Below, in pieces: positions 53,874-60,061 of a stretch of 64,000 nt of DNA; the stretch's first letter is position 1; each line of letters opens with the position of its first letter. Source of the stretch: Candidatus Saccharimonadota bacterium (lineage in GTDB: Bacteria > Patescibacteriota > Saccharimonadia > Saccharimonadales > Saccharimonadaceae). The position numbers and the translations under genes were made by a program. The notes under the pieces are model-generated. The model was not told where the DNA came from. It saw only the letters and a program-made list of their open reading frames with translations, and searched no databases. The stretch spans positions 62,001-126,000 of the forward strand of contig JAFZSN010000011.1 in assembly GCA_017619315.1 (NCBI GenBank), in the 5' to 3' direction.

Positions 53874-55034
53874 CTAGAGAATGTTATCCATAACTTTTTT
53901 GACCTTGGCAATTTGGTCAGGGGTGTTTTGTAGCCCAAGCGAGAATCTGACGAGTGGCGGCAAGCCCAGTACGTGGTCGAGATAATAGTGAGCACAGAAA
54001 TACCCAGTCCGAGCCATGATATTTTCGCGGGATAAAGCCGCACCTAGAAGATGCGAATCAAGCCCATCAATGTAAAATGACATTGTGGGGTTCGCTTCTT
54101 TGTTTACAAAATGCACCTTATCGGACCCAGATAAATAATCGTAGAGTTCGCGGTATGAACTCTCGAAATTTTTCCAGGTGGATTTCGGCATTTTGTTAAG
54201 CCACTTAATAGCGGCACCGAGCCCTACGATCTCGCCCCAAGCTTGGAGGCCGGCCTCAAATCTCGTATAGCGATGTTCTTTGCCCTCTGCAGATAGTAGA
54301 TAAGAATCGAGTTTCACGTCGTCCACCATGCCACCGCCGAGGAAGCCTTGTTCCATCTTGTCCATCAAAGAATCTTGCCACACGATTACACCAAGGCTCG
54401 GCGCGTACATTTTGTGAGCTGAGAAACAAATCGCATCGGCCTCCACACCGTTTACGATATCCGCAGAATGCGCCATGGCTTGCGCTGCATCGATAATAAT
54501 AATCCCGCCAGCCTTATGTACAGCTTTTACGAGTTCCTTAATATTTGAGAGTTTGCGACCGTCAAAGTTGGCGGCGCAGTTCACTACCACCACGGCGTTC
54601 TTGAAATCGTAATCAGAAATATTAATCGAGCCGTCATCCTCCCGCTTCATCACTTCGCGCAGCAGTCCAGTTCGTTTCGAAAATGCAATCGTCGCGAGAA
54701 ACGGCGAATTGTGTTCTATCTCGCTCGTCATTACTTTGCTAAATAAATCACCTTTAAGTTGAGACAAAATCAAATTAATCCCATAAGTAGTATTTAGGGT
54801 AAATGACACGGTGTATTTTTTGGATTTTAAACCAACATATTTTAATACTAATTCCCTAGTCTCTTCTACCTTCTCGTCGGTCTCTACTCCCCATTTATAT
54901 TTCACTCTTTCGCCACAAGAATTGTGCTCGGTATAATATTTATCAAGGGCGTCGATCACGCACCTTGGTCGCAGACTCTGGCAGGCAGCGTCAAGGTAAA
55001 CGTCTCCTTTTTTAAGATAATCAAAATCTTTCAT
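53874..55034 (-). CDS. Class V aminotransferase, SufS/cysteine desulfurase-like
   Basis: A 386-residue PLP enzyme. The PLP Lys is Lys208 in FSAHKMYAP, the Asp that holds the ring nitrogen is in IIDAAQAMAH, and a Cys near the end (RTGYFCAHYYLD) could carry sulfur, though its loop is unlike the standard SufS motif. It is a second desulfurase-type gene besides 18699. No SufU/SufB genes are adjacent. The start at 55034 is exactly 6 nt after TATAAT; a longer frame runs into the terminator. Confidence 0.82.
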   Translation of the reverse strand: MKDFDYLKKGDVYLDAACQSLRPRCVIDALDKYYTEHNSCGERVKYKWGVETDEKVEETRELVLKYVGLKSKKYTVSFTLNTTYGINLILSQLKGDLFSKVMTSEIEHNSPFLATIAFSKRTGLLREVMKREDDGSINISDYDFKNAVVVVNCAANFDGRKLSNIKELVKAVHKAGGIIIIDAAQAMAHSADIVNGVEADAICFSAHKMYAPSLGVIVWQDSLMDKMEQGFLGGGMVDDVKLDSYLLSAEGKEHRYTRFEAGLQAWGEIVGLGAAIKWLNKMPKSTWKNFESSYRELYDYLSGSDKVHFVNKEANPTMSFYIDGLDSHLLGAALSRENIMARTGYFCAHYYLDHVLGLPPLVRFSLGLQNTPDQIAKVKKVMDNIL

Positions 55035-55040
55035 AACGAA

Positions 55041-55046
55041 ATTATA
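55041..55046 (-). promoter_or_regulatory. -10 element of the SufS-like gene, leaderless geometry
   Basis: TATAAT on the minus strand, 6 nt before the ATG at 55034. It lies just after the rplL terminator. Confidence 0.55.
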
Positions 55047-55050
55047 TAAC

Positions 55051-55079
55051 AAAAAACACCTGGTGGCCAGGTGTTTTTG
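55051..55079 (-). terminator. rplJ-rplL terminator
   Basis: AAAAACACCTGG-CCA-CCAGGTGTTTTTTG on the minus strand, beginning 23 nt after the rplL stop. Confidence 0.88.
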
Positions 55080-55101
55080 CCAATTAGTCAACCTTTATGA
55101 T

Positions 55102-55485
55102 TTAAGCGAGCTCAACAGTAGCACCTGCTTCTTCAAGAGCTTTCTTCATTGCTTCAGCGTCAGCTTTTGTAACTTTCTCTTTCACGGTTGCAGGAGCACC
55201 GTCAACGATAGCTTTGGCTTCACCAAGACCAAGGCCAGTAGCCTCTTTAACAGCCTTGATTACAGCGATCTTCTGAGCGCCAGCGTCTTTCAAAACGACG
55301 TCAAATTCGCTTTTGCCTTCATCGGCAGCAGCACCAGCGTCAGCAGCAGGACCAGCAGCAACAGCGACAGCTGCAGCAGCAGGCTCAATGCCATATTCGT
55401 CTTTTAGTACATTTTTAAGTTCGTTTACTTCGAGAACGGTCAACTTAACCAATTCCTCAGCTAGTTTTTTGATATCAGTAGCCAT
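55102..55485 (-). CDS. rplL: Ribosomal protein L7/L12
   Basis: The stalk protein that recruits translation factors. [20 protein letters not shown] is the dimerisation helix pair, a long Ala/Gly hinge follows (about 38-58), and the C-terminal domain has [20 protein letters not shown] and VDGAP. 127 residues. AAAGGAA lies 5 nt before the ATG at 55485; the in-frame ATG 15 nt upstream overlaps that site. Confidence 0.97.
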   Translation of the reverse strand: MATDIKKLAEELVKLTVLEVNELKNVLKDEYGIEPAAAAVAVAAGPAADAGAAADEGKSEFDVVLKDAGAQKIAVIKAVKEATGLGLGEAKAIVDGAPATVKEKVTKADAEAMKKALEEAGATVELA

Positions 55486-55516
55486 AATAGTTCCTTTCAT
55501 TTAATAATAAACGTTG

Positions 55517-56038
55517 CTAATTAGCGTGAGCTTCAAGCCCAGACACGATTCCAGAGAGACCTCCAGAAAGTCCAGAGATACTGTCGGTAACCGGCGAAAG
55601 AAGCTGTGCCACGACCCCGGCGATAAGTTCGTCTTTGGTCGGCATTTCAGCAAGAGTTTTAACGTCGGCGTCGGAAAGAGTATTTCCGAGATCGTTAAAA
55701 CCACCTGCGATGCTTAGTGCTTTGTGAGTTTTAGCAAAGTTAGCCAAAACCTTAGCAGGAGCAACTTCATCCTCGTCGGAAATTGCGTAAAGCAATTGTC
55801 CGGTCAAACCGGTGGTATCGGTATCTTTGTAGACGGCAATCTGTCCCATAGCTACGCGAACCAAGCGGTTCTTCACAACCTTGATTTTAACACCAGCTTC
55901 CCTAGCAGCTTTTCTAAGCTCCTGGAGTTCAGCCACGGTCAAACCTTGATATTTTGCATAGACGGTAGTCTTTGCGCCTGTCAAAAGCTCAGTTAAATCA
56001 GCAACCAATGTGTTCTTTTTATCCTTTGAAATAGCCAT
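55517..56038 (-). CDS. rplJ: Ribosomal protein L10
   Basis: The stalk base protein. MAISKDKKNTLVADLTELL, YQGLTVAELQELRKAAREAGV and KVVKNRLVRVAM are family features; the C-terminal helix binds L7/L12. 173 residues. AAAGGAAC precedes the ATG. It is controlled by the L10-leader-like structure immediately upstream. Confidence 0.97.
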   Translation of the reverse strand: MAISKDKKNTLVADLTELLTGAKTTVYAKYQGLTVAELQELRKAAREAGVKIKVVKNRLVRVAMGQIAVYKDTDTTGLTGQLLYAISDEDEVAPAKVLANFAKTHKALSIAGGFNDLGNTLSDADVKTLAEMPTKDELIAGVVAQLLSPVTDSISGLSGGLSGIVSGLEAHAN

Positions 56039-56099
56039 AAAAAAGTTCCTTTGGTTTTAATTTAATAATTTGGTCGACTAATTGTTAAAATTCGTCACC

Positions 56100-56168
56100 A
56101 AATATAATTACAAGATAATTCCTCGGCGACATGATTAAGGATCACTCCCGTCGCTGTCTTTGGTAACT
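56100..56168 (-). promoter_or_regulatory. L10 (rplJ) leader: autoregulatory RNA structure
   Basis: On the minus strand AAAGACAGCGAC ... GTCGCCGAGG (56121-56160) reproduces the conserved helix and loop of the bacterial L10 leader: GACAGCGAC pairs with GTCGC, and the CCGAGG follows. In known systems L10-(L12)4 binds this structure and lowers translation or transcription of rplJL. A second long hairpin (TTTGGT-GAC ... GTC-ACCAAA type) lies between it and the ribosome site. Confidence 0.75.
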
Positions 56169-56174
56169 CCCCCA

Positions 56175-56180
56175 ATTATA
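56175..56180 (-). promoter_or_regulatory. rplJ-rplL promoter -10
   Basis: TATAAT followed 6-7 nt later by a run of G at the expected start of the L10 leader. The leader is about 130 nt long. Confidence 0.6.
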
Positions 56181-56210
56181 TCACGAAAGGAATGAAAAAA
56201 CAAGGGCTTA

Positions 56211-56774
56211 TTATGACATGTCTTTAGTTGTGGAGAATTGGACAAGAGATCCAACTGCAGTGAGCCCAATAATAATCGGCCAATAAAACACCGAAAACTC
56301 AATCGAAGGAACCAGCGCCATAAGTATTAACGTAAGTAAATACGCCCCAGCAAGAGAGGTCGAGACGATGATTGCCGGCTTCATCAGCATGACGGCAATT
56401 GCGGCAGCGATCACGCCAACTACGCCACCAATGGCTAAAGTTTGCACTTCGGTGCCGAAGTATCTCACGGTCACCATCATTACGAGCGCAAAACAGATCC
56501 CGCCGACGCAGAGTTTTTCGATCGAGAATCCTAGCAACCCGAGCAACAAACCGCCGCCAACCGGAAGCAAGATTTGCCAAAGATTATTCTCGGCGATCTG
56601 CGGTACCCATTGATTTAGGGTCGGCAAAAACAGCATCATTAAGTTATAGCCTAAGATAAACCATACTAGGAAGAATGCGATTTTCTTGATGCGATAACCG
56701 CAGAATAAGATAAGAAGCCCGATCACTGCGAAAATGATCAATTCATAGATTTCGAGGCCTCGTAAAGCTTCCAT
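56211..56774 (-). CDS. Polytopic membrane protein (DUF4203/TMEM198-like)
   Basis: A 187-residue protein with six or seven predicted helices from the first residues (YELIIFAVIGLLILFCGYRI) to the last. The Gly-rich helix pairs (LLPVGGGLLLGLLGFSI and IGGVVGVIAAAIAVML) resemble DUF4203 proteins. Function unknown. The start at 56774 is exactly 6 nt after TATAAT; a frame starting 18 nt earlier would be encoded by the promoter. Confidence 0.7.
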   Translation of the reverse strand: MEALRGLEIYELIIFAVIGLLILFCGYRIKKIAFFLVWFILGYNLMMLFLPTLNQWVPQIAENNLWQILLPVGGGLLLGLLGFSIEKLCVGGICFALVMMVTVRYFGTEVQTLAIGGVVGVIAAAIAVMLMKPAIIVSTSLAGAYLLTLILMALVPSIEFSVFYWPIIIGLTAVGSLVQFSTTKDMS

Positions 56775-56780
56775 GCTTAA

Positions 56781-56786
56781 ATTATA
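56781..56786 (-). promoter_or_regulatory. -10 element of the DUF4203-like gene, leaderless geometry
   Basis: TATAAT on the minus strand, 6 nt before the ATG at 56774. Confidence 0.55.
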
Positions 56787-56790
56787 ACAC

Positions 56791-56820
56791 AAAAAATCTC
56801 CCAGGGCGGGAGACTTTTTG
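56791..56820 (-). terminator. rplA terminator
   Basis: AGTCTCCC-GCC-CTGGGAGA followed by TTTTTTG on the minus strand, 12 nt after the rplA stop. Confidence 0.85.
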
Positions 56821-56831
56821 CTCTAAACTAA

Positions 56832-57773
56832 TTAGTTGTAGATGTTCTCGATTTGAATTGAAGGACCCATCGTAGTAGTGATAAAGATGGTCTTAATGTA
56901 AGAGCCCTTAAGCGATGCTGGTTTTTGAGCCTTCAAAGAATCAAGAAATGCATTGATGTTCTCAACCAATTTGTCTTGGCCGAAGGAAACTTTACCAACA
57001 CCGATGTGGACGATAGCTTGCTTGTCGACACGATACTCAACTTTACCAGCCTTTGAATCCTTGACGGCCTTCTCAACGTCAGCGGTAACAGTACCAGCCT
57101 TTGGATTTGGCATCAATCCTTTAGGACCAAGTAGTCTTGCAAACTTACCAAGCTTTGGCATGTATTGCGGAGTTGAGATTAGGACGTCGAAATCAACGTT
57201 GCCTTTCTCGAGTCTCTTCAAGAATTCTTCATCCTCAGCGATATCGGCACCAGCTGCCTTAGCGGCTTTGCAGACATCTAGCGGAGCAAATACAGCTACG
57301 CGGACAGTCTTACCGTTCCCGTGAGGGAGCACGAGAGTGGTGCGGATGTTTTGATCAGCTTGACGTGGATCAACACCGAGTCTGGCGTGAACCTCGACAC
57401 TTGCATCAAACTTGGTAGGATTGGTATCCATTGCGAGCTTAACGGCTTCGCCTAGATTGTAAAGCTTGCCCTTCTCGACGAGCTTGTGAGCTTCTTGGTA
57501 TTTCTTGCCTCTGCGCTCGATTTTTGGTCTAGTAACAGGAGTAGCACCCTTAGCTTTTGGCGCAGCCTCGGCGGCTTTTCGCTCAACTTTGCGAGCTTGG
57601 CGCTCTTCTTCAGCCTTGACCTCTTCGATATGCTTCTTTGATTTCTTGCCTGACTTTGCAAAAGTCTCAGGAGTTTCTTCTGCTTTGTCAGCGACTTCCT
57701 CAGCAGCAGCTTCTTCGACTGGAGCCTCTACGGTAGTCTTTTCTTCTAAGTCTTTGACCTCTTCTTTGGCCAT
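56832..57773 (-). CDS. rplA: Ribosomal protein L1 with a long N-terminal extension
   Basis: The L1 stalk protein and rRNA-binding repressor. The canonical domain starts at about residue 87 (RRGKKYQEAHKLVEKGKLYN) and holds NPTKFDASVEVHARLGVDPR, PKLGKFARLLGPKGLMPNPK and GKVEYRVDKQAIVH. The first 85 residues are an extra, mixed-charge, Ala/Glu/Lys-rich tail, first acidic and then basic. Total 313 residues against about 230 typical. rplA stands apart from rplK here, with its own promoter and leader. Confidence 0.95.
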   Translation of the reverse strand: MAKEEVKDLEEKTTVEAPVEEAAAEEVADKAEETPETFAKSGKKSKKHIEEVKAEEERQARKVERKAAEAAPKAKGATPVTRPKIERRGKKYQEAHKLVEKGKLYNLGEAVKLAMDTNPTKFDASVEVHARLGVDPRQADQNIRTTLVLPHGNGKTVRVAVFAPLDVCKAAKAAGADIAEDEEFLKRLEKGNVDFDVLISTPQYMPKLGKFARLLGPKGLMPNPKAGTVTADVEKAVKDSKAGKVEYRVDKQAIVHIGVGKVSFGQDKLVENINAFLDSLKAQKPASLKGSYIKTIFITTTMGPSIQIENIYN

Positions 57774-57829
57774 AGTATTCCTTTCTGTGGTAATAACGGG
57801 CCGAACCCTCCCACGGTTAATAAAATAGT
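57774..57829 (-). promoter_or_regulatory. rplA leader, candidate L1-binding hairpin
   Basis: In the minus-strand leader GTGG and CCAC enclose GGG-TTCGG-CCC, separated by an asymmetric internal loop (GTTATTA on one side). Two helices around an asymmetric loop is the layout of L1 sites on 23S rRNA and on L1-regulated mRNAs. GAAAGGAA lies between the hairpin and the ATG. The assignment is tentative. Confidence 0.4.
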
Positions 57830-57835
57830 AAAATT

Positions 57836-57841
57836 ATTATA
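57836..57841 (-). promoter_or_regulatory. rplA promoter -10
   Basis: TATAAT on the minus strand about 62 nt upstream of the ATG, just below the preceding terminator. Confidence 0.5.
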
Positions 57842-57851
57842 ACAAAAATTC

Positions 57852-57884
57852 TAAAAAAATTCAAGGGGCCCCATAAGGGACCCC
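57852..57884 (-). terminator. Terminator of the frameshifted hypothetical gene
   Basis: GGGGTCCC-TTAT-GGGGCCCC then TTGAATTTTTTT on the minus strand. Confidence 0.75.
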
Positions 57885-57901
57885 GAGAATAAGGTACTCG
57901 A

Positions 57902-58237
57902 CTAGGAATCGAGAAGGCTAAGATATGAAGTTTCATATTTCATAGCACCGCTCGATTCGGGTGACATCGTCATCTGCATCTTTTTGTAGCCCTTGTGCCT
58001 CAGTTCGTATTTGAAATCCAAAACCAAGGCTTTAAGGTCATTGCGGACCTTGCTTTCTTTGTAAAAGCGAACACTCATTAAGATGCACTTAATTGAGATG
58101 TCGGATTGCCCACACAGATACTCTTTTGCCTTATTCCTGTCGTCGATAGACAAAAATTCAATTTCAGGAAATGAGCCCATAGCATCTTTAGTTAAATGAA
58201 CATAAGGGGGGGATCTTCCGCTCCCTCTTTTCTTCAA
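57902..58237 (-). CDS. Hypothetical protein, probable second half of a frame-split gene
   Basis: A 111-residue open frame whose first possible start is a TTG inside the previous open frame and without a clear ribosome site. After the C7 run it reads PYVHLTKDAMGSFPEIEFLS and on to a normal stop, followed by a terminator. Dropping one C joins it smoothly to the upstream frame as a protein of about 149 residues. If translated alone, ATG at codon 20 (MGSFPEIEF) is another possible start. No family recognised. Confidence 0.5.
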   Translation of the reverse strand: MKKRGSGRSPPYVHLTKDAMGSFPEIEFLSIDDRNKAKEYLCGQSDISIKCILMSVRFYKESKVRNDLKALVLDFKYELRHKGYKKMQMTMSPESSGAMKYETSYLSLLDS

Positions 58238-58358
58238 GTAACTCTTCGTAGGTCGTTACTATTGTTCGGTATTCCAGGCTATAAATATCCCAGCAATTCA
58301 TAGCCCTATCGAGCAATATTGATCTCTGCGACACCTCATGTTTATAACGTACGCCCAT
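58188..58358 (-). CDS. Hypothetical protein, probable first half of a frame-split gene
   Basis: 56 residues from the ATG at 58358 (MGVRYKHEVSQRSILLDRAM), which is preceded by GGGAGG. The last six codons after the C7 run are out of the joint frame and end at once in a stop. With one C fewer it would continue into the 57902-58237 frame. No family recognised. Confidence 0.5.
   Translation of the reverse strand: MGVRYKHEVSQRSILLDRAMNCWDIYSLEYRTIVTTYEELLEEKRERKIPPLCSFN
58206..58212. other. C7/G7 homopolymer at the frame break
   Basis: Seven G on the plus strand (seven C in the coding sense) sit exactly where the upstream frame leaves and the downstream frame takes over. A six-C version gives one continuous reading frame. 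Confidence 0.75.
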
Positions 58359-58412
58359 ATTTCGTTTCCTCCCTTTTCTATGGTGTAGTTTTCTTATCAT
58401 AGCATAAACGAA

Positions 58413-58442
58413 ACAAAAATCAAGCCCAAGCGGCTTGATTTT
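58413..58442 (-). terminator. rplK terminator
   Basis: ATCAAGCC-GCTTG-GGCTTGAT then TTTTTG on the minus strand. Confidence 0.85.
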
Positions 58443-58458
58443 TAAGATTTACTAGATA

Positions 58459-58887
58459 TTATTCTTCGACAGTGACGCCCATTGAACGTGCAGTGCCGGC
58501 GACAATTTTGATTGCGCCTTCGATATCAACAGCGTTCAAGAATTCCATCTTTTTCTCGGCAATCTCTTTAAGTTGATCTTTCGTGATGGTGCCAACCTTA
58601 TCGGTGTTTGGCTTGCCAGAACCTTTGTCGATCTTGATAGCTTCGCGGATCAAATCATCCACTGGCTGACCAAGTGATTTCCAATCAAATGTTCTGTCGT
58701 CGTAGACACGAATATGAACGATCACATTCTTGCCCATAAGGTCTTTGGTAGCTTCGTTGAATGGATTAATGAAATCCATCATGTTGAGGCCCCACTGACC
58801 AAGTGTTGAACCAACCGGAGGACCAGCAGTCGCTCTACCGGCCGGAATTCTAAGTTTAAGATTGCCAATAACTTTCTTTTCTGCCAT
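58459..58887 (-). CDS. rplK: Ribosomal protein L11
   Basis: The 23S GTPase-centre protein. MAEKKVIGNLKLRIPAGRAT, the Pro motif PPVGSTLGQWGLN, and the C-terminal GTARSMGV are conserved. 142 residues from the ATG at 58887, which has AAAGG upstream. The usual secE-nusG-rplK-rplA order is kept on the minus strand, but a palindromic element separates nusG from rplK and two extra frames separate rplK from rplA. Confidence 0.97.
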   Translation of the reverse strand: MAEKKVIGNLKLRIPAGRATAGPPVGSTLGQWGLNMMDFINPFNEATKDLMGKNVIVHIRVYDDRTFDWKSLGQPVDDLIREAIKIDKGSGKPNTDKVGTITKDQLKEIAEKKMEFLNAVDIEGAIKIVAGTARSMGVTVEE

Positions 58888-58936
58888 AAAAAACCTTTCT
58901 AGTGCGTAACTTGACAATTATAACAAATAATTAACG

Positions 58937-59022
58937 AAGAGTCAATAAAACACTTACCCTCGGTAGCGCTCCGGGGCGCTAGCCCGAGTCTTACTACCTC
59001 GGGTAAGTTTTTATTGACTCTT
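58937..59022. repeat. Palindromic element, copy between nusG and rplK (86 bp)
   Basis: The core (58958-59002) matches the typA and tgt cores at 43 of 45 positions; the changes are A to G (in CCCAAG) and G to A (in TTGCTA). The arms, AAGAGTCAATAAAA on the left and its exact complement on the right, plus ACTTACCC/GGGTAAGT, give a stem of over 20 bp. They are unlike the arms of the other copies. The right arm ends 3 nt before the nusG stop codon. All three cores have the same orientation on the plus strand. Confidence 0.9.
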
Positions 59023-59025
59023 TGG

Positions 59026-59574
59026 CTAGTTCAATTGTTTTACTTGTAAAGCATCGAGCTCGACAGGTGTTTCACGGCCGAACATAGAAACCATGACTTT
59101 GAGTTTGCCTTTTGCTGCGTCGATTTCGGAAATCGCGCCATCAAAGCCCTTGAAAGGACCATCAGTGATCGAGACCACTTCGCCCACTTCATATTTAACT
59201 GAGAATTTCGGATCTTCAACGCCCATGCGTTTCTTAATCTTCTTGATTTCCTTTTCGGAAACTGGAGTTGGCTGCGTGCCAGTGCCGATAAAGCCAGTCA
59301 CGCCCGGGGTGTTGCGGATGATGTACCAAGTTTCATCCGAAAGCTTCATATCAACCAGTACGTAACCTTGCAAAATTTTGCGGTCAACGATTTTGCGCTT
59401 ACCGTTTTTGATTTCGATTTGTTTTTCCTTCGGCACGATTGCCTCGAAAATCTTATCAGCCATTTCAACAGTGCTAGTACGTTGGTTGATCGAGTCTGCA
59501 ACCTTGTCTTCGTAACCAGAGTAGGTAGAAATAGCGTACCAGGCCCTAGTGTCATCATATCTGTTTACTGCCAT
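59026..59574 (-). CDS. nusG: Transcription elongation/antitermination factor NusG
   Basis: Couples RNA polymerase to the ribosome. The NGN domain runs WYAISTYSGYEDKVADSI to VRNTPGVTGFIG-like (IIRNTPGVTGFIG), and the KOW domain has EVVSITDGPFKGFDGAISEID. 182 residues. AAAGGACT precedes the ATG. It follows secE by 13 nt. Confidence 0.96.
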   Translation of the reverse strand: MAVNRYDDTRAWYAISTYSGYEDKVADSINQRTSTVEMADKIFEAIVPKEKQIEIKNGKRKIVDRKILQGYVLVDMKLSDETWYIIRNTPGVTGFIGTGTQPTPVSEKEIKKIKKRMGVEDPKFSVKYEVGEVVSITDGPFKGFDGAISEIDAAKGKLKVMVSMFGRETPVELDALQVKQLN

Positions 59575-59587
59575 TTATAGTCCTTTC

Positions 59588-59974
59588 TTATTTATTAAGT
59601 ATTAGATTAAATAACCACGAGAAGAATAGATCGAGCAAAGTAATTAATATTACGAAAATTGCGGTATAAACAATTACTGCTAGCACCATTTTCCAGGTTG
59701 TTTTGCGATTTGGCCAGCGAACTTGCCTTAACTCATGCCAAGATTCTTTGAGATATCGGCCAAAATATACAAAAGGTCTGAAGAGAATAAATGGTTTCTT
59801 TTTGGACCCTTTGTCCTCACCTACCTTCTTGATTTCTTTTTTTAATCTTTCGCGTTTGATTTTATCCTGCTTTTTGTCTTTAACGACAACTTTCTTTCGA
59901 GTAATCGTCGGCTCATCGGCAGACTCTTTTTTGGGAGAGTCATCTTTTGCCTTAATTCTTGTTATTTTCGCCAT
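59588..59974 (-). CDS. secE: Preprotein translocase subunit SecE with a long N-terminal region
   Basis: An essential SecYEG subunit. The C-terminal 60 residues are the canonical SecE: YLKESWHELRQVRWPNRKTT amphipathic helix followed by one membrane helix (MVLAVIVYTAIFVILITLLD). The first 65 residues are highly charged and Lys-rich. 128 residues from the ATG at 59974, which has AAAGGAG; an upstream ATG overlapping that site is rejected. Confidence 0.94.
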   Translation of the reverse strand: MAKITRIKAKDDSPKKESADEPTITRKKVVVKDKKQDKIKRERLKKEIKKVGEDKGSKKKPFILFRPFVYFGRYLKESWHELRQVRWPNRKTTWKMVLAVIVYTAIFVILITLLDLFFSWLFNLILNK

Positions 59975-59995
59975 TTTACTCCTTTTACTAAGTAT

Positions 59996-60019
59996 CAAAA
60001 AAGTCTGATACCAGACTTG
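59996..60019 (-). terminator. Hairpin with T tract at the start of the secE-nusG transcript
   Basis: AAGTCTG-GTAT-CAGACTT followed by TTTT on the minus strand. It follows the glucan phosphorylase gene, and also begins at the predicted start of secE transcription. It could terminate the former or act as a 5' stem of the latter. Confidence 0.65.
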
Positions 60020-60024
60020 TCAAT

Positions 60025-60053
60025 AGTATAGCAAACTTAGGAGCAGAAATCAA
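60025..60053 (-). promoter_or_regulatory. secE-nusG promoter
   Basis: TTGATT (60048-60053), a 17-nt spacer and TATACT (60025-60030) on the minus strand. The -35 lies against the phosphorylase stop region. Confidence 0.65.
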
Positions 60054-60061
60054 GAGAAATT

